NCBI GenBank assembly: GCA_019637095.1
Contig: JAHBWG010000039.1
Coordinates: 1-64,000 of the forward strand
Length of the DNA stretch: 64,000 nt
Origin: Sandaracinaceae bacterium
Lineage (GTDB): Bacteria > Myxococcota_A > Polyangia > Polyangiales > Sandaracinaceae
Reading direction: 5' to 3'
Below are positions 1-12,771 of this stretch, one piece after another (position 1 is the stretch's first letter; every line of letters begins with the position of its first letter). The notes below the pieces were generated by a model, which was given only the letters and a program-made list of their open reading frames with translations, was not told the origin of the DNA and made no database searches. Both the position numbers and the translations under genes were made by a program.

Positions 1-2
1 AG

Positions 3-623
3 CACGGCGGCCCCGCCGAGGCCGCGCTGCTGCTGGAGCGCGCGCCCACCCTCCCCTGGCCCGCGAGCGCGGCGGCGGCGTTCGCGATCGCGCGCCTCGC
101 GCGGCGCGGCGTCGTCACGGTCGAGGACGCGCACCCCGGGCTCTGCGCGCTCGCCGCGAGCCACGACCCGTTCGTGCGCGCGAACGTCGCGACCGCGATG
201 GCGGCGCTCGCGGCGCCGGGGTGCGAGGGCGGGGTCCGCCCGGCCGACTGGCTCGGCCGCGCTCACGCGAGCGTGGTGCGCGTCGCGGCCGCGCGGTGGG
301 CCCACGCCGCCGCCGCGGCCGGCCACGCGAGCGCGGCCGGCGTCGCCGACGCGCTCGCCGCCTGCGCCGACGAGCCGCTCGCGCCGGACGTCGCGGCGAT
401 CTGCGCGCGCCCCGCGCTCCCCCCGCTCGAGCTCGGCGCCGACGTCTACGCCTACGGGCCCGACGCGAGCCGCGTGCTCGCCACGCGCCTGGTCGCGCTG
501 CGCCTCGGCGACGGCAGCGTCTTCGTCACCTTCACCGACGCGAACGGCCACCTCCGCCTCGCCGGCGTCCCGCGCGGCCGCCTTATCCTCGAGGATCCCT
601 CCGCCACCCCGCTCGAGCCGTGA
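3..623 (+). CDS. C-terminal part of an alpha-helical repeat (HEAT-like) protein, 5' end outside the window
   Basis: The reading frame is open from the first bases of the window to a TGA, so this is the last 206 residues of a longer protein. Most of the fragment is Ala/Leu/Arg-rich and helical, with a periodicity like HEAT or armadillo repeats (for example around the [20 protein letters not shown] stretch). The last 60 residues switch to a beta-rich segment ([19 protein letters not shown]) resembling a small carboxypeptidase-regulatory-like or beta-sandwich tail. No catalytic motif is visible. Neither function nor the true start can be judged without the upstream sequence. A six-base-pair hairpin (628-633 with 640-645) follows the stop but lacks a T tract. 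Confidence 0.6.
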   Translation, partial: HGGPAEAALLLERAPTLPWPASAAAAFAIARLARRGVVTVEDAHPGLCALAASHDPFVRANVATAMAALAAPGCEGGVRPADWLGRAHASVVRVAAARWAHAAAAAGHASAAGVADALAACADEPLAPDVAAICARPALPPLELGADVYAYGPDASRVLATRLVALRLGDGSVFVTFTDANGHLRLAGVPRGRLILEDPSATPLEP

Positions 624-675
624 CGCCGGGCCAGAGGGTTGGCCCTCGGGCGTTCGCGGCGGTACGGTCGCGACC

Positions 676-1131
676 ATGGCCATCAGTCAGAACATCCTCG
701 TCGCGACGGACTTCTCCGACGGCGCGCGCCTGGGCCTCGAGAAGGCCGCACAGCTCGCGCGCGCGGTGGACGCGAGGGTGACCGTCTGCCACGTGCTGGA
801 CCCCTCGCCGATGGCGCCCGTCGGGGCGAAGGGCAAGACCGCCGAGCAGATCGCGCACGCGAAGGACGTGGAGGCGGCGATCCACGAGGCGCTGCGCGAG
901 GTGATCGAGGAACACTTCGCCGGCCTCGAGCGCGCGAAGACCGCGCTCGTCATGAGCCCGAACGCCGCGCTCGGCCTCTGCCACTACGCCGAGAAGGAAG
1001 GCGCGGACCTGATCGTGCTGAGCACGCACGGCCGCACCGGGCTCTCCCACCTCCTGATCGGCAGCGTCGCGGAGCGGGTCGTGCGTCACGCGCCCTGCCC
1101 CGTGCTGACGGTGCGCGTCCCCGGGGGTTGA
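676..1131 (+). CDS. Universal stress protein (UspA family)
   Basis: This 151-residue single-domain protein begins with the family signature [11 protein letters not shown]. It ends with the nucleotide-binding loop THGRTG...IGS followed by [16 protein letters not shown], the usual last strand of the Rossmann-like USP fold. ATP binding is likely because the loop is intact; the biological role (stress endurance, often dimeric) is known only at family level. There is no obvious Shine-Dalgarno in front of the ATG. It is one of three USP genes in the window (see 34851 and 36743), but its sequence is only distantly similar to the other two. It reads in the same direction as the outer-membrane gene 38 bp downstream. 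Confidence 0.9.
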   Translation: MAISQNILVATDFSDGARLGLEKAAQLARAVDARVTVCHVLDPSPMAPVGAKGKTAEQIAHAKDVEAAIHEALREVIEEHFAGLERAKTALVMSPNAALGLCHYAEKEGADLIVLSTHGRTGLSHLLIGSVAERVVRHAPCPVLTVRVPGG

Positions 1132-1168
1132 CCCGCGAACAGGGGAGGCGGACCCTCGGCCTCGCGCG

Positions 1169-4100
1169 ATGAGGCTGCGAGCGGCGATCCTGGCGGCGGC
1201 GGTGCTCGCGGCCCCCGCCGCGGGCGCGGCGCAGAGCCCTTGGGACACGCCGTCGAGCCGCGGCTTCGACCTCGGGCCGCGCAGCGGCGCGAGCCTCGAG
1301 GCGAGCCTGTGGGGCCTCGACAACGCGGGGACGCCGCTCGTCGCGTTCTCGGGGATGCTGCGCGCGGCGCTCGTGCTCGACAACGTGGTCGAGCTGTCGC
1401 TCGACGCCGGCTTCGCCTACGGCGTGCTCAGCGACGCCGGCGCCGGCAACCTCCTGCGCGACGTCAGCGGGGACCACGGCGCCGCCGCCAACCCTCGCAT
1501 CTCGCTGCGCGGGGTCGCCGGCGAGCGGCGCTGGCGCCTGCGCTTCGGCGGCGGCGCCACGATCCCGGCGATCCCTCCGAGCGACGCCGCGAGGCAGACC
1601 GCGCTCCTGGGATCGCTCATCCGCGGCGTGTCGGAGCTCTGGCTCTGGAGCGCGGACCGCACCTCGGTCGTCGTCGACACCGAGCTCGTCCTCGTCCCGA
1701 TCGATCTGCTCTACCTCGAGGCGCGCGCCGCGCTCGGCGTGCTCCTGACGGCGAACGAGAGCGCGTTCGTCCCCGGTCAGCCCGATCACGCCGCGGACGT
1801 CGCGATCGAGCTCTCGGCGGCGATCGGCGTGCGCACCGACGACGTCCTCTTCGGCGCGCGCTTCCGGCAGACGCTGTTGCCGACCTTCACCGGGGACATC
1901 GCGCAGAGCGCGGCCGAGCTGTTCGTCCGGCCGACGGGTCGCGTCGCCGGGACCTCGCTCGAGCTGTTCGGGGAGCTCCGCGGCGTGGCCAACCTCGACG
2001 AGCCCTTCGGGATCACCTCCCCCGTCCCGTTCTGGGGCGTGCACCTCGCCTTCGGGATCGGGACCACCCCGATCGAGGTCCCGCACGGGCGCTACGGCGT
2101 GCGGTCGGTGCGCGTCCGCGGCGCCGACCGCCTCGACGAGCAGTCGATCACCGCGTGCCTCGGGACGCAGCCGCGGCCTCGGCTCACCGTCGACATCGGG
2201 ATCCGCGGCGCGCCCGAGTGCGGCGAGCCTCCGTTCGACGGAGATCACTTCCTCGTCGACTTCTTCTCGTACCCGTGGTCCGCGTGGCCGCTCTTCGATC
2301 AGAACGTCTTCGAGCGCGACATCGAGCGCATCGCCCGCTGGTACCGCGCGCGCGGCTACTACGACGCGCGCGTGGTCTCGACCGAGGTCGTGCCCGAGAG
2401 CGCGACCCAGCCGGACCAGCGAGAGGACGCCTGCGGGGACGGTGAGGGCAACTGTGAGGCTCGAGTCACGTTCACCGTCGAGGAGGGCGAGCCGGTCCGC
2501 GTCGCACGCATCTCGATCCGCGGGATCGACGCGCTCGCCGAGGGGATGCGCGAGCGCCTGCGCGAGACGCTCGCGTTCCACCGGGGTGACCCCTTCGACG
2601 AGGCGCTGTTCGAGGCGACCAAGCAGCGGATGCTCCGCGTCCTGGCCGAGGCGAGCTACGGCCAGGCGCACGTCGACGGCGAGGTGAAGGTCAACACGAG
2701 GCGCCGCGAGGCGTTCGTGGTCTTCACCATCGACGCGGGCGAGCCCAGCGTCATCAACCGGATCTGCGTGGTCGGCCACGGCGAGCTCCCGCACGAGCTC
2801 CTGCTCGGGGTGACCTACCTCGAGCGCGGCGCGCCCTTCCGCCTCGACGAGCTCGAGGAGGCGCAGCGCGCGCTCTACGGGCTCGGCGCGTTCAGCGCGG
2901 TCGAGGTCGCGCCGATCACGCGCGCGGAGGAGCGCGTGGCCGCCGAGGGCGCCGCCGACCACGTCCCGGAGGGCGCGCGCTGCGGGGAGCCGCTCGAGCG
3001 GGTGCCGGACGGCGTGCACCCGGTGGACATCCTCATCCGCGTCACCCCGGGCCGCCGCTACCGCCTCGGCGTCGGCGGCGGCTTCCAGGCCGGCCAGGCC
3101 GTGACCGTGGGCACGAGCCCCGGCTTCGCCTCGGGGCAGCAGAACGCCGCGCAATGGGACTTGCACCTCGCGTTCTTCGCGGAGGATCGCAACTTCACCG
3201 AGAACCTCGTGCGCGCGCGCTTCGAGGTGCGGCCGCGCGCCATCTTCGACATGCCGTTCCTCACGTTCGTCCCCGCCGACCCGATCCCCTTCGGCGTGCT
3301 CGTGAACGGCAGCCTGCGCGCGCCCGGCGTCTTCGAGCCGCGCACCAACCTGGTCTTCGACACGCGGCTCGACCTCGGGCCGATGCCGTTCACCAACTTC
3401 TTCCGCTTCGAGCCGGACGGCGTCTTCGGCCTCGACCACGCCTGGCTCGCCGGCCGCATCTACGCCGGCGTGTTCGCGCACGGCAACGCGTTCGTCCCGA
3501 CCGATCGCCAGCCGCCCGATCCGCAAGACGCCTTGCCATTCACCTACGCGATGTTCCTCGAGGCGACGGGGCGCTTCGATCTGCGCGACGACCCGCGCAA
3601 CCCGCACGAGGGGTTCTTCTTCGCGGCGGACGTGCAGGGCACCGCGCAGCCGCTCAGCACGTGGAGCTTCCTGCGCTGGACCGCCGACGCGCGCGGCTAC
3701 GTGCCCCTCGGCGACTTCTTCACGCTCGCGGTGCGCGTGCAGATCGGCGCGATGCACATCTTCGGCTACGACCAGGAGCAGCTCGACCCGACCAACCGCT
3801 ACCGGCTCCACCAGCTCGGCCCGCCGGGCCTGCAGCTGCGCGGCGGCGGCGCGTCGAGCAACCGCGGCTACCTCCCCGGTCTGCTCGGCGACGCCGAGGA
3901 CGTCTACGTGACCGAGCCGCGCTCGGAGGACGAGATCCGCCGCGGGCTCCCCGACCGGCAACGCTCCGTGCGGATCTCCGGCGGGACGGCGATGTGGCAG
4001 GCGTCCGTCGAGCTGCGCGCGCGCATCACGTTGGACATCGGCCTCGTCGCGTTCGTCGACGCCGGCGACGTGCTCCGGCCCGCGGACCCGACCACGATCG

Positions 4101-4351
4101 ACTTCGTCGGCTTCCGGTTCGATCGCCCGCAGTTCTCGTTCGGGCTCGGCCTGCGCTACCGCACCATCATCGGGCCGCTACGCATCGACTTCGCGCTGCG
4201 GCCCGACGATCTGCAGGATCTCGGCGAGGTGCGCTCGCTGCCCGTCGACTGCCAGCCGGATCGGGCGCAGGGCTGCCGTCCGCGCAACACTCTGTTCGGG
4301 GTCCCGGAGCTGCCCGGCGCCGTGCACCTGACGATCGGAGAGTCCTTCTGA
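1169..4351 (+). CDS. Omp85-family outer-membrane protein, TamA/BamA-like, with an extra N-terminal beta-rich domain
   Basis: A 1060-residue protein with a signal peptide (hydrophobic segment ending near AAGAAQ, residues 1-21). Residues about 300-620 hold POTRA-like modules, seen as successive strand-helix-helix-strand units such as YGVRSVRVRGADRL and ARISIRGIDAL, plus a third unit near VINRICVVGHGEL. Residues about 625-1060 form the Omp85 surface-antigen barrel and end in an aromatic residue (GESF), typical of a BAM-recognised C-terminal strand. Residues 22-300 are not POTRA. They consist of alternating short hydrophobic strands like a second beta-barrel or sandwich, which ordinary TamA and BamA lack. 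The next gene is tamB-like and overlaps this stop codon, so a TamA-type role with TamB in envelope biogenesis or lipid transport is more likely than BamA. That assignment is contextual. Confidence 0.82.
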   Translation: MRLRAAILAAAVLAAPAAGAAQSPWDTPSSRGFDLGPRSGASLEASLWGLDNAGTPLVAFSGMLRAALVLDNVVELSLDAGFAYGVLSDAGAGNLLRDVSGDHGAAANPRISLRGVAGERRWRLRFGGGATIPAIPPSDAARQTALLGSLIRGVSELWLWSADRTSVVVDTELVLVPIDLLYLEARAALGVLLTANESAFVPGQPDHAADVAIELSAAIGVRTDDVLFGARFRQTLLPTFTGDIAQSAAELFVRPTGRVAGTSLELFGELRGVANLDEPFGITSPVPFWGVHLAFGIGTTPIEVPHGRYGVRSVRVRGADRLDEQSITACLGTQPRPRLTVDIGIRGAPECGEPPFDGDHFLVDFFSYPWSAWPLFDQNVFERDIERIARWYRARGYYDARVVSTEVVPESATQPDQREDACGDGEGNCEARVTFTVEEGEPVRVARISIRGIDALAEGMRERLRETLAFHRGDPFDEALFEATKQRMLRVLAEASYGQAHVDGEVKVNTRRREAFVVFTIDAGEPSVINRICVVGHGELPHELLLGVTYLERGAPFRLDELEEAQRALYGLGAFSAVEVAPITRAEERVAAEGAADHVPEGARCGEPLERVPDGVHPVDILIRVTPGRRYRLGVGGGFQAGQAVTVGTSPGFASGQQNAAQWDLHLAFFAEDRNFTENLVRARFEVRPRAIFDMPFLTFVPADPIPFGVLVNGSLRAPGVFEPRTNLVFDTRLDLGPMPFTNFFRFEPDGVFGLDHAWLAGRIYAGVFAHGNAFVPTDRQPPDPQDALPFTYAMFLEATGRFDLRDDPRNPHEGFFFAADVQGTAQPLSTWSFLRWTADARGYVPLGDFFTLAVRVQIGAMHIFGYDQEQLDPTNRYRLHQLGPPGLQLRGGGASSNRGYLPGLLGDAEDVYVTEPRSEDEIRRGLPDRQRSVRISGGTAMWQASVELRARITLDIGLVAFVDAGDVLRPADPTTIDFVGFRFDRPQFSFGLGLRYRTIIGPLRIDFALRPDDLQDLGEVRSLPVDCQPDRAQGCRPRNTLFGVPELPGAVHLTIGESF
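4337..4350 (+). promoter_or_regulatory. Ribosome-binding site and probable CTG start of tamB overlapping the upstream stop
   Basis: GGAG at 4337-4340 lies seven bases before CTG at 4348-4350, which overlaps the TGA (4349-4351) of the upstream Omp85 gene as CTGA. No ATG, GTG or TTG exists in this frame between the stop and the first membrane segment. The nearest later GTG would delete half of the membrane anchor. The spacing and the overlap geometry match the GTGA and ATGA junctions elsewhere in this window, so translational coupling with a rare CTG start is the simplest reading. Confidence 0.55.
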
Positions 4352-7300
4352 AGCGAGCCCTCAGAGCGCTCGGCGCCACCCTGGCCTGGTCCCTCGTGGG
4401 CCTGATCGCCCTCACGCTCTCGCTCGTCTATCACCTCCAGCTCGATCTCGCGGGCGTCGTCGGCGTCGAGCTCATCACGCGCCTGCTCGACGACGAGATC
4501 CAGGGCTCCATCGAGATCGGCTCGCTCCAGAACGCGACCTACGAGAAGATCGTCGCGCGCCAGGTCGTGTTCCGCGATCCCGAGGGGCGCGAGGTCATCC
4601 GCGCCGAGCGCGTCGCGGCGTGGCCCAACTGGGGCGCGCTGCTCTCGGGCGTGATCTACGTGGATCGCGTGCGGCTGCGCGGCGGGCTCGTCACGCTCGT
4701 TCCGTCGGGCACCGACGAGTCCCCCACCGTCTCGATCGCGGAGACGTTCCTGCCCACGCGCCCCTCGGACGGGCCGCCGGACCCGAGCCCGATCCGCGTC
4801 GTCATCGACGGCATCGTGATCGACGAGGTCACGGTGCGCGGCGCGGTGCCCGGCTTCGAGGGGCTCCGCGTCGAGAACCTGCGCGCCGAGGGCCGGGTGG
4901 AGGTCTCGGGCGACGCGCACGTCTTCGTCCACCACGGGCGCGCCGACGTGACGGGCCCCTACCGCGGCCGCGCGCAGCTCGACGAGATCAGCGGCTCCGT
5001 CGACAGCGATCTGCGTCGCGACGGGATCCGCTTCTGGGCGCGCGGCCACCGCGGCGACGATCGCTTCCGCGCGCTCTTCCGCCTCTGGCAGGAGGAGGCG
5101 CTGCCGGACGTGATCGAGACGCACCTGGACCTGCAGGTGGCCCTCGATCCGGTGCGCATGTCGACGCTCGCCGAGATGGAGGTCGCGCCCGGGCTCGAGA
5201 ACCTCCGCGGCACGTTCCGCGGGCACGGGCGGCTCGCGGGCGAGGTCTCGAACCTGCGGCTCACCGGCGACGTCTCGAGCGAGGCCGGGCGCGTGCTCGT
5301 CACCGGCCACCTCCCCTCCGACGGCCCGCTGCGCTTCGACGTGCGCACCGTCGGGCCGCTGCGCCTCGAGGAGCTCGTGCCGGCCGCGCCCGCCCTGCGC
5401 GTCGGCGGCCGCGGACACGTCCTCGTCGCGCTCTCCGACGACGGCGAGCCGCCCGAGATCACGCTCCACGCACAGGCCGAGCCCTTCCGGCTCGACGAGT
5501 ACGAGATCCCGGCGCTCGTCGCCGACGCGCGCGTCCTCGACGAGGCGCTCGACCTCACCGAGGTGCGCGCCGAGGTCGCGGGCGGCGAGGTCACCGCGAG
5601 CGGGACGGTCGGCTTCGACGGCCAGCTCGACGTGAGGGTCCTCGCCCGGCTGCCGCAGCTCGCGCGCGAGCCGAACGTCGCGGCGCTCGCGCCGGCGCTG
5701 CGCGGCGCGATCGACGCCGACCTGACCATTCGCACCTCGGCCGCGCTCGCTGCGCCGCGCATCGACGGACGCGCCGCCCTGCGCGACGTGCGCTACGGCG
5801 CGTCGCTGGCCGCGAGCACGCTGAACGTCCGCGGGCATCTGTCGGGCGATCCGCCGGCGCCGCTCGTGCGCGCGACGGGCGACGCGACCGGCCTGCGCGT
5901 CGGCGATCTCTCGTTCGGCACCGCGCACGTCGGGATCCGCGGCGGGCCCGGCGGCTACGTGCTCGAGGCGCGCGCGGCGGACCCGCGCAGCGGCGTGCGC
6001 GTCGACGTCGAGGGGCGCGCGACCTCGACGGACGAGCGGCTCACCCTCGACAGCACGCGGCTGTTCGTCGATCTCGGCGACGGCGCCGCGTGGACGGGCC
6101 GCGCCGGGCTCACGCTGCGGCACGGGCACTCGGTCGAGGTGCGCGGCCTCGCGCTCGAGCGCGGCACCGGGCGCGGCGCCGAGACGCTCAGCGCCTCCGG
6201 CACCTACCGCTTCCGCGGCCCGGACGACTTCGACGTGCGCGCACAGAACCTCGACCTCGCGCAGCTCGAGCGGCTCGCGCCCGAGGCGCTCTTCGGCATC
6301 GCGGGGCGCGGCGACCTGCACCTCGTCGTGTCCGGCGACCTCGACACACGACCGCAAGGGACCTTGTCGCTCGACGTGCGCGGCGGGCGCCTGCGCGGCG
6401 TCGACGGCGTCGAGCTGCGCGCCGAGCTCGCGCTCGTCGGACAGACGGTACGGACCCAGGTGCGCGCCGATCTCGGCGAGCGCGGGCGGCTCGCGGCCCG
6501 CGGGGAGGTCGCGCTGACGCCCGCCGCGCTCAGCGATCCCTCGCGGCTCGCGCGCGAGGTGGACCTCTCGGCCCTCGTCGTCGAGGCGGACGATCTCGCG
6601 CTGCGGCCCATCCTCACGCTCGCGGGGAGCGACGCGCCGATCGCGGGGCGCATCACGACCACCGTCGCGCTCGGCGGCAGCGCGGAGCGCCCCTCGATCC
6701 GAGACGCGGTGCTCGTGCTCGACCACGTCGCGCCCGAGGGCTGGGACCCGATCCGCCTCAAGGCGCGGCTCCACTACGGAGACGATCGCGTCGAGGCCAC
6801 GCACTTCTGGATCGCGAACGAGGGCGGCGAGCTCGTGTCCGGATCCGTCGCGCTGCCGCTCTCGCTCACCGAGCCGCCGACCGACCTCGCCTCGTTCTGG
6901 CGCTCGCTGCGCGCCTCGCCCTGGACCGCCGACGTGCGCCTGCCGCCGCGCCGCCTCGACGAGTGGCCGCGGCCGCTCGCCGACAGCATGCCGCCGGGCG
7001 TCCTCGTGACGGGCAACGTCGTGGCGCACGGCGAGGCGGACGGCCCGCACGCCGTGTACCGGCTCGTCGCGCGCGTGGTCGAGATGCCCGCCGACGGCGG
7101 CCAGTGCTCGGCGCGCCTCGAGCCGCGCCTGAGCGTGCACGGCCAGCTCGACGGCGCGATCGCGGTCGGCACCGTGCGCGGCTACGTCGGCTCCGCGACG
7201 CCCGTCGTCGAGGGGAGCCTCACCGTGAACCTCCCGCTCGACGACTGGATCGAGGGCGGCGAGGTCCGCAACTTCCCCGGCACCGAGCTGCGGCTGCGCC

Positions 7301-9120
7301 TGCTCGGCGTCGAGATGGGCTCGATCCCCTACGCCTGCACCTACGGCGCGGGCCCGATCTACGGGACGTTCACCGCGAAAGACGTCTTGACCGACCAGCC
7401 CGTGCTCGGCGCGGTCGTCGAGATGCCGCGCCTGCGCGTCTGGGAGCGCGCGGGTGAGCGCGGCGCCGCGCGGCTCACGCGCCCGTTCCGCGTCCACGCG
7501 CGCGCGGGCAGCACCCCGGAGCGCGACGCGCTGAGCGCCTGCGTGATCCTCGGGCTCGCCGAGGGCGAGGCGACGCCCGGCGGGCGCTGCCGCGAGGCGG
7601 AGGCCGCGGGCCCGGGCGAGCTGATCAGCCGGCTGCGCGTCCCCGTGCGGTGGACCGCGGGGACGTTCATGCCGTCGTTCGTGGAGGACGGACGGGTCGC
7701 GAGCTGGAGCGACTTCAACGAGGTCCAGGTCGCGCCCGTCGTGGGCTTCGTCCCCGGCATCGTCGCGGGGGACGCGCGGATCACCGGCCGCATCGCCGCG
7801 GCCGGCCCGTGGGAGCGGATGCAGATGCGCGGCGCGCTCGACGTGAGCCGCGGCCACGTGCAGATCGACGGCCTCGGCCAGCACCTGCACGGCATCTCGG
7901 GGCGCATCGAGCTCGCTGGCGATCACGCGATCTTCCCGAGCGATCGCCCCCTGCGCGCGAGCGACTCGGGCGGCACGGTGCTCGTCTCCGGGCGCGCGGG
8001 CTTCGAGGGGCTCATCCCGCGCACCGTCGACCTCGACGTGCGCGCGCACAACTTCCCGATCCGCCGCGAGGGCATGGTGCTCGCCTCGCTCTCCGGCGGC
8101 GCGACGGTGCGCGGCACGATCTCCGACGACGTGACCGAGACGACCATCCGGTTCGGCCGGCGCGGCGACGGGACCGGCGACGACGGCGGCCGCGACCTCG
8201 CGATCCGCCTGCCCGAGCAGACCGCGCGCGCGCTCCAGCCGCTCGAGCCGCACCCCTCGGTGCTCGTCGTCGGGACGGAGCGCGCGGGCGGCGGTGGGCC
8301 GAGCGACGCGTACGTCGTGCGCGTCGGGGTCGACGCCTCGGAGCCGTTCTGGGTGCGCCGCAACGACTTCGCGGTGCAGGTCTCCGCGCGCCTCTCGGCG
8401 ACCTACCAGGACCCGGAGCTGCGCCTCGCGGGCTCGGCGCAGATCCGCCGCGGCACCTTCGAGATCTTCGGCAAGCGCTTCGAGCTGACCGAGGGCTCGA
8501 TCCAGTTCGGGCACGCGGGCCGCGAGGGCGCCGAGCAGGAGTCGGCGACGCTCGATCCGCAGGTGCACGTGATCGCGACGTACAACGTGCCCGGCCGCAG
8601 CGGCGAGACGATCACGGTGACGGTGACCGGCTCGCTCACGTCCCCGCGCGTGGCGTTCAGCTCGACGGTCACCGCCGACCAGGCGGAGATCATCTCGCTG
8701 CTCGTCGCGGGCGGGCGCCGCCAGGGCGGCACCGCGACGCAGGCCGCGGAGGAGCAGGCGGCGAGCTTCCTCGCCGGCGTCATGGCGGGCATCCTCACCC
8801 TCGGCCTGCGCCAGGAGCTCGGCGACGTGATCCCCGTGCTGGCGATCGAGAGCCAGGGCTTCGGCGGCACGCGCATCCGCGCCGGCTTCAGCGCCAACGA
8901 GCTCATCCCGGACTTCCTGCGCGAGGTGATCGTCGGCGCGTACGTCGAGGGCTTCGTCACCGCGGCCGCCGAGGGCACGAACGCCGCGGGCTCGAGCTCG
9001 GGCAGCGGCGGCGTCGGCGGCGGCGTCACGCTCGAGTTCACGTTCCCGAATGATCTGTTGCTGCGCGGCACCTACGTCCCGGTCGATCACGGGAGCCTCG
9101 ACCTCTTCTACGAACCCTGA
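4348..9120 (+). CDS. tamB: TamB-like inner-membrane-anchored translocation/lipid-transfer protein
   Basis: About 1590 residues. An N-terminal hydrophobic anchor ([19 protein letters not shown]) is followed by a very long beta-rich region made of repeated short strands, the usual AsmA/TamB (formerly DUF490) groove architecture. The last 350 residues carry the conserved TamB C-terminal domain, including [20 protein letters not shown] and a [19 protein letters not shown] segment followed by the SPRVAFSS motif. It would span the periplasm and meet the Omp85 partner encoded immediately upstream. In other bacteria TamA/TamB helps outer-membrane protein insertion and phospholipid transport. The start is set at a CTG; if the true start were upstream in frame it would lie inside the Omp85 gene. 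Length is near the upper end for TamB proteins. Confidence 0.85.
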   Translation: MKRALRALGATLAWSLVGLIALTLSLVYHLQLDLAGVVGVELITRLLDDEIQGSIEIGSLQNATYEKIVARQVVFRDPEGREVIRAERVAAWPNWGALLSGVIYVDRVRLRGGLVTLVPSGTDESPTVSIAETFLPTRPSDGPPDPSPIRVVIDGIVIDEVTVRGAVPGFEGLRVENLRAEGRVEVSGDAHVFVHHGRADVTGPYRGRAQLDEISGSVDSDLRRDGIRFWARGHRGDDRFRALFRLWQEEALPDVIETHLDLQVALDPVRMSTLAEMEVAPGLENLRGTFRGHGRLAGEVSNLRLTGDVSSEAGRVLVTGHLPSDGPLRFDVRTVGPLRLEELVPAAPALRVGGRGHVLVALSDDGEPPEITLHAQAEPFRLDEYEIPALVADARVLDEALDLTEVRAEVAGGEVTASGTVGFDGQLDVRVLARLPQLAREPNVAALAPALRGAIDADLTIRTSAALAAPRIDGRAALRDVRYGASLAASTLNVRGHLSGDPPAPLVRATGDATGLRVGDLSFGTAHVGIRGGPGGYVLEARAADPRSGVRVDVEGRATSTDERLTLDSTRLFVDLGDGAAWTGRAGLTLRHGHSVEVRGLALERGTGRGAETLSASGTYRFRGPDDFDVRAQNLDLAQLERLAPEALFGIAGRGDLHLVVSGDLDTRPQGTLSLDVRGGRLRGVDGVELRAELALVGQTVRTQVRADLGERGRLAARGEVALTPAALSDPSRLAREVDLSALVVEADDLALRPILTLAGSDAPIAGRITTTVALGGSAERPSIRDAVLVLDHVAPEGWDPIRLKARLHYGDDRVEATHFWIANEGGELVSGSVALPLSLTEPPTDLASFWRSLRASPWTADVRLPPRRLDEWPRPLADSMPPGVLVTGNVVAHGEADGPHAVYRLVARVVEMPADGGQCSARLEPRLSVHGQLDGAIAVGTVRGYVGSATPVVEGSLTVNLPLDDWIEGGEVRNFPGTELRLRLLGVEMGSIPYACTYGAGPIYGTFTAKDVLTDQPVLGAVVEMPRLRVWERAGERGAARLTRPFRVHARAGSTPERDALSACVILGLAEGEATPGGRCREAEAAGPGELISRLRVPVRWTAGTFMPSFVEDGRVASWSDFNEVQVAPVVGFVPGIVAGDARITGRIAAAGPWERMQMRGALDVSRGHVQIDGLGQHLHGISGRIELAGDHAIFPSDRPLRASDSGGTVLVSGRAGFEGLIPRTVDLDVRAHNFPIRREGMVLASLSGGATVRGTISDDVTETTIRFGRRGDGTGDDGGRDLAIRLPEQTARALQPLEPHPSVLVVGTERAGGGGPSDAYVVRVGVDASEPFWVRRNDFAVQVSARLSATYQDPELRLAGSAQIRRGTFEIFGKRFELTEGSIQFGHAGREGAEQESATLDPQVHVIATYNVPGRSGETITVTVTGSLTSPRVAFSSTVTADQAEIISLLVAGGRRQGGTATQAAEEQAASFLAGVMAGILTLGLRQELGDVIPVLAIESQGFGGTRIRAGFSANELIPDFLREVIVGAYVEGFVTAAAEGTNAAGSSSGSGGVGGGVTLEFTFPNDLLLRGTYVPVDHGSLDLFYEP

Positions 9121-9140
9121 TAATCGGCACCGAGCACGAC

Positions 9141-10495
<1,355 letters not shown>

Positions 10496-10499
<4 letters not shown>

Positions 10500-12763
10500 G
10501 CGGCCGGCGCGCCCGCGTCGTCGTCTCGGCCGAGGGCGAGGTCCACTGGGACGCGGCGAGCCTCGCGCGGCTCGCGCCCTCGCGCGCGCACGCGCTCGTC
10601 CCCGGCGCGCCGTCCGGCGACGTCGTGGCGCTCGCGCTCGAGACGGCGCGCGCGCTCGCCGCGTCCGAGCGCGGCGCGCTCGGACACCACGCGCCGCGCG
10701 TCGCCGCGCTGCGCAGCGCGCTGACCGCGGCGCCCGAGGACGCCTACCGCGCGGCGCGCGACGCGGTCGGCGCCCTCGCGGTCGAGCCGGAGCACGCGCG
10801 TTTGGCGCTCGCGGGCGCGTTCACCGGCGAGCCGGACGCGATCCACGCCGCGATCCGCGCGCACCTCGCGCGCGCCGCGCGCCCCGCCGCGCTCACCGAG
10901 CTCATCGGGCCCTTCGCGACCGACGCGGCGCTCAGCGAGGCGCTCGCCGTCGCCACGGCGGCCGCGCCGCGCGCGCTCTACCCGCACGCGCTCGACGTCG
11001 TCGCGCACCTCGGCCCCGCCGCCGTCGGGCCGCTGCGCGCGATGCTCCTTTGCCGCTACAGCGACTCGAGCATGGACGTCGTCGCGCGCGCGCTCGGGCT
11101 GATCGCGACCGACGCGGCCGGCCACGTGCTCTTGCCGCTCGCCGCCGTCCGGCGCCTGCGGCCGCGCGCGCGGCGCTGGGCGCTGGCGCACCCGGCGCGC
11201 GCCGCCGCGATCCTCGCCTCGCTGATCGAAGCGCCGACCGACGAGGCGCTCGATCTCGCCGAGCGCGCCGACATCGCCTCGAGCCTCGAGGCGCTCCTCG
11301 CCGAGCTCACCCCGCGCCCCCGCGGCGCCGCGACGCGCGGGGGCTGGCCGCCGGGCGCGCCGCGCGCCCTGCGCGACGCGCCGCTCGCGCGGCCCGGTTT
11401 CCTCGTCGCCGCGCGCCTCCCGCGCCTCGCCCTCGACGACGGCGCCGCGCTCCCGGCCGACGCGATCCTGCGCCTCGCCTCGCTCCTCGCGGCCGGCGAC
11501 GCGCGCGCGATCGCCGAGGTGCGCCTCGCGTGTGATCGCGAGCGGCTCGCGGACGCGGCGCTCGCGATCTTCGAGCAGTGGGTCGCGCACGGCGCCGACC
11601 CTCGGGCGCGCTGGCCGATCGAGGCGCTCGGCGCGCTCGCCACGGACCGGCAGCTCCCGGCCCTCGTGCCCTACCTCGGCGAGTGGCAGCGCGCGGGGGC
11701 GACGGTGCGGGCGGGGCGCCTGCTCGACGCGATCGCGGCGATGGGGACGGAGGCGGCCCTGCTCGAGCTCGACCGTGTCGCCCGCAAGGATCGTTACCGG
11801 CGCCTGCGCGCGCGAGCGCGCGAGGCCATCGCGAAGGCGGGCGCCGCGCTCGGCCTCGACGGCGACGCGCTCGAGGACCGCCTCGCGCCGGCGCTGGGGC
11901 TCGACGCGGGCGGCGCGACGACGCTCGAGCTCGGCGGGCGGACCCTCGCGGTCGCCTTCGACGAGGCGCTGCGCCCTCGCCTGTCCGAGGGCGGCCGCCC
12001 CCTCGCGCGCTTCCCGCCGCTCCGCGCGGGCGACGCGCCGGCGCTCCACGCGGCGGCGAAGGCGCGCTTCGCCGCGCTGCGCGCCGCCGCCGCGCGGGTC
12101 GCCGACCAGCAGGTCGCGCGCCTCGAGCGCATGCTGATCACCGAGCGCGCGGTGCCCCTGCGCGACTTCTCGACCTACTTCGTCGCGCACCCCCTCGTGC
12201 GCCACCTGGTCGTGAGGCTGCTGTGGACGGCGCACGCGGCGGACGCGGCGCCGCGGCGCTTCCGCGTGCTCGAGGGCGCGCCGTACGACGCAGACGAGCG
12301 CCCGCTCGCGCTCGAGCCCGAGGCGCGCGTCGCGCTCGCGCACCCGCTCGAGCTCGCCCCCGCCGAGCTCGCGCGCTGGGCCGAGTGCTTCGCCGACGAC
12401 GAGCTCGCGCAGCCCTTCGCGCAGCTCGGCCGCGCCACCTACCCGATCTCCGGCGAGGAGCGCGCGACCGGGCGCCTCCACTCGGTCGAGGCGATCGAGC
12501 GCCCGTGGTCCGCCCTCGCCAGCCTCGTCCGGGCCGGCCTCTTCACCCGCGTGACCGACGACGGCCTGCGCTACACGCGCTTCGAGGGCGCCGTCGCCGC
12601 GGGCGTCGAGGTGCGCGTGTACGCGAGCCCGGGCCTCTACGTCGGCGACCCGTACGGCAGCGGCGCGCAGCGCCTCGTCCGCGTCGAGGTCCCGACCCTC
12701 GCCGCCCTCTCCGACGTCCGCCGGAGCGAGGTCGTCCTCGCCCTCGAGACCCTCCTCGCGTGA
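10496..12763 (+). CDS. DUF4132-type helical protein of unknown function
   Basis: About 755 residues starting at a GTG that overlaps the glmM stop (GTGA). The first 500 residues are Ala/Arg/Leu-rich helical repeats. The middle segment around [22 protein letters not shown] and the C-terminal segment with [32 protein letters not shown] resemble the DUF4132 domain (MolR/YehI-like), in which a W...D.E..QPF..L.R motif recurs. There is no signal peptide, membrane segment or recognisable catalytic site. Members of this group often sit with WGR-domain or AAA ATPase genes, but none is visible here. The family call rests on motif memory, not on a search. A long palindrome begins eight bases after its stop. 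Confidence 0.65.
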
Positions 12764-12771
12764 CGGATCGA

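Noticed and set aside
628-645. Hairpin after the first partial gene as a terminator
   Set aside because: A six-base-pair stem without a T tract, too short to call with confidence in such GC-rich DNA.
950-3961. Long minus-strand open frame antisense to the Omp85 gene
   Set aside because: Composition of a GC-rich shadow frame. It has no start context and no recognisable domain, while the plus-strand product has signal peptide, POTRA and barrel.
4156-9090. A very long open frame on the minus strand (about 1640 codons) antisense to tamB
   Set aside because: Its translation is uniformly Arg/Glu/Ala/Asp/Leu-rich with no domain, which is what the complementary strand of GC-rich coding DNA gives. 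The plus strand has coherent TamB motifs.
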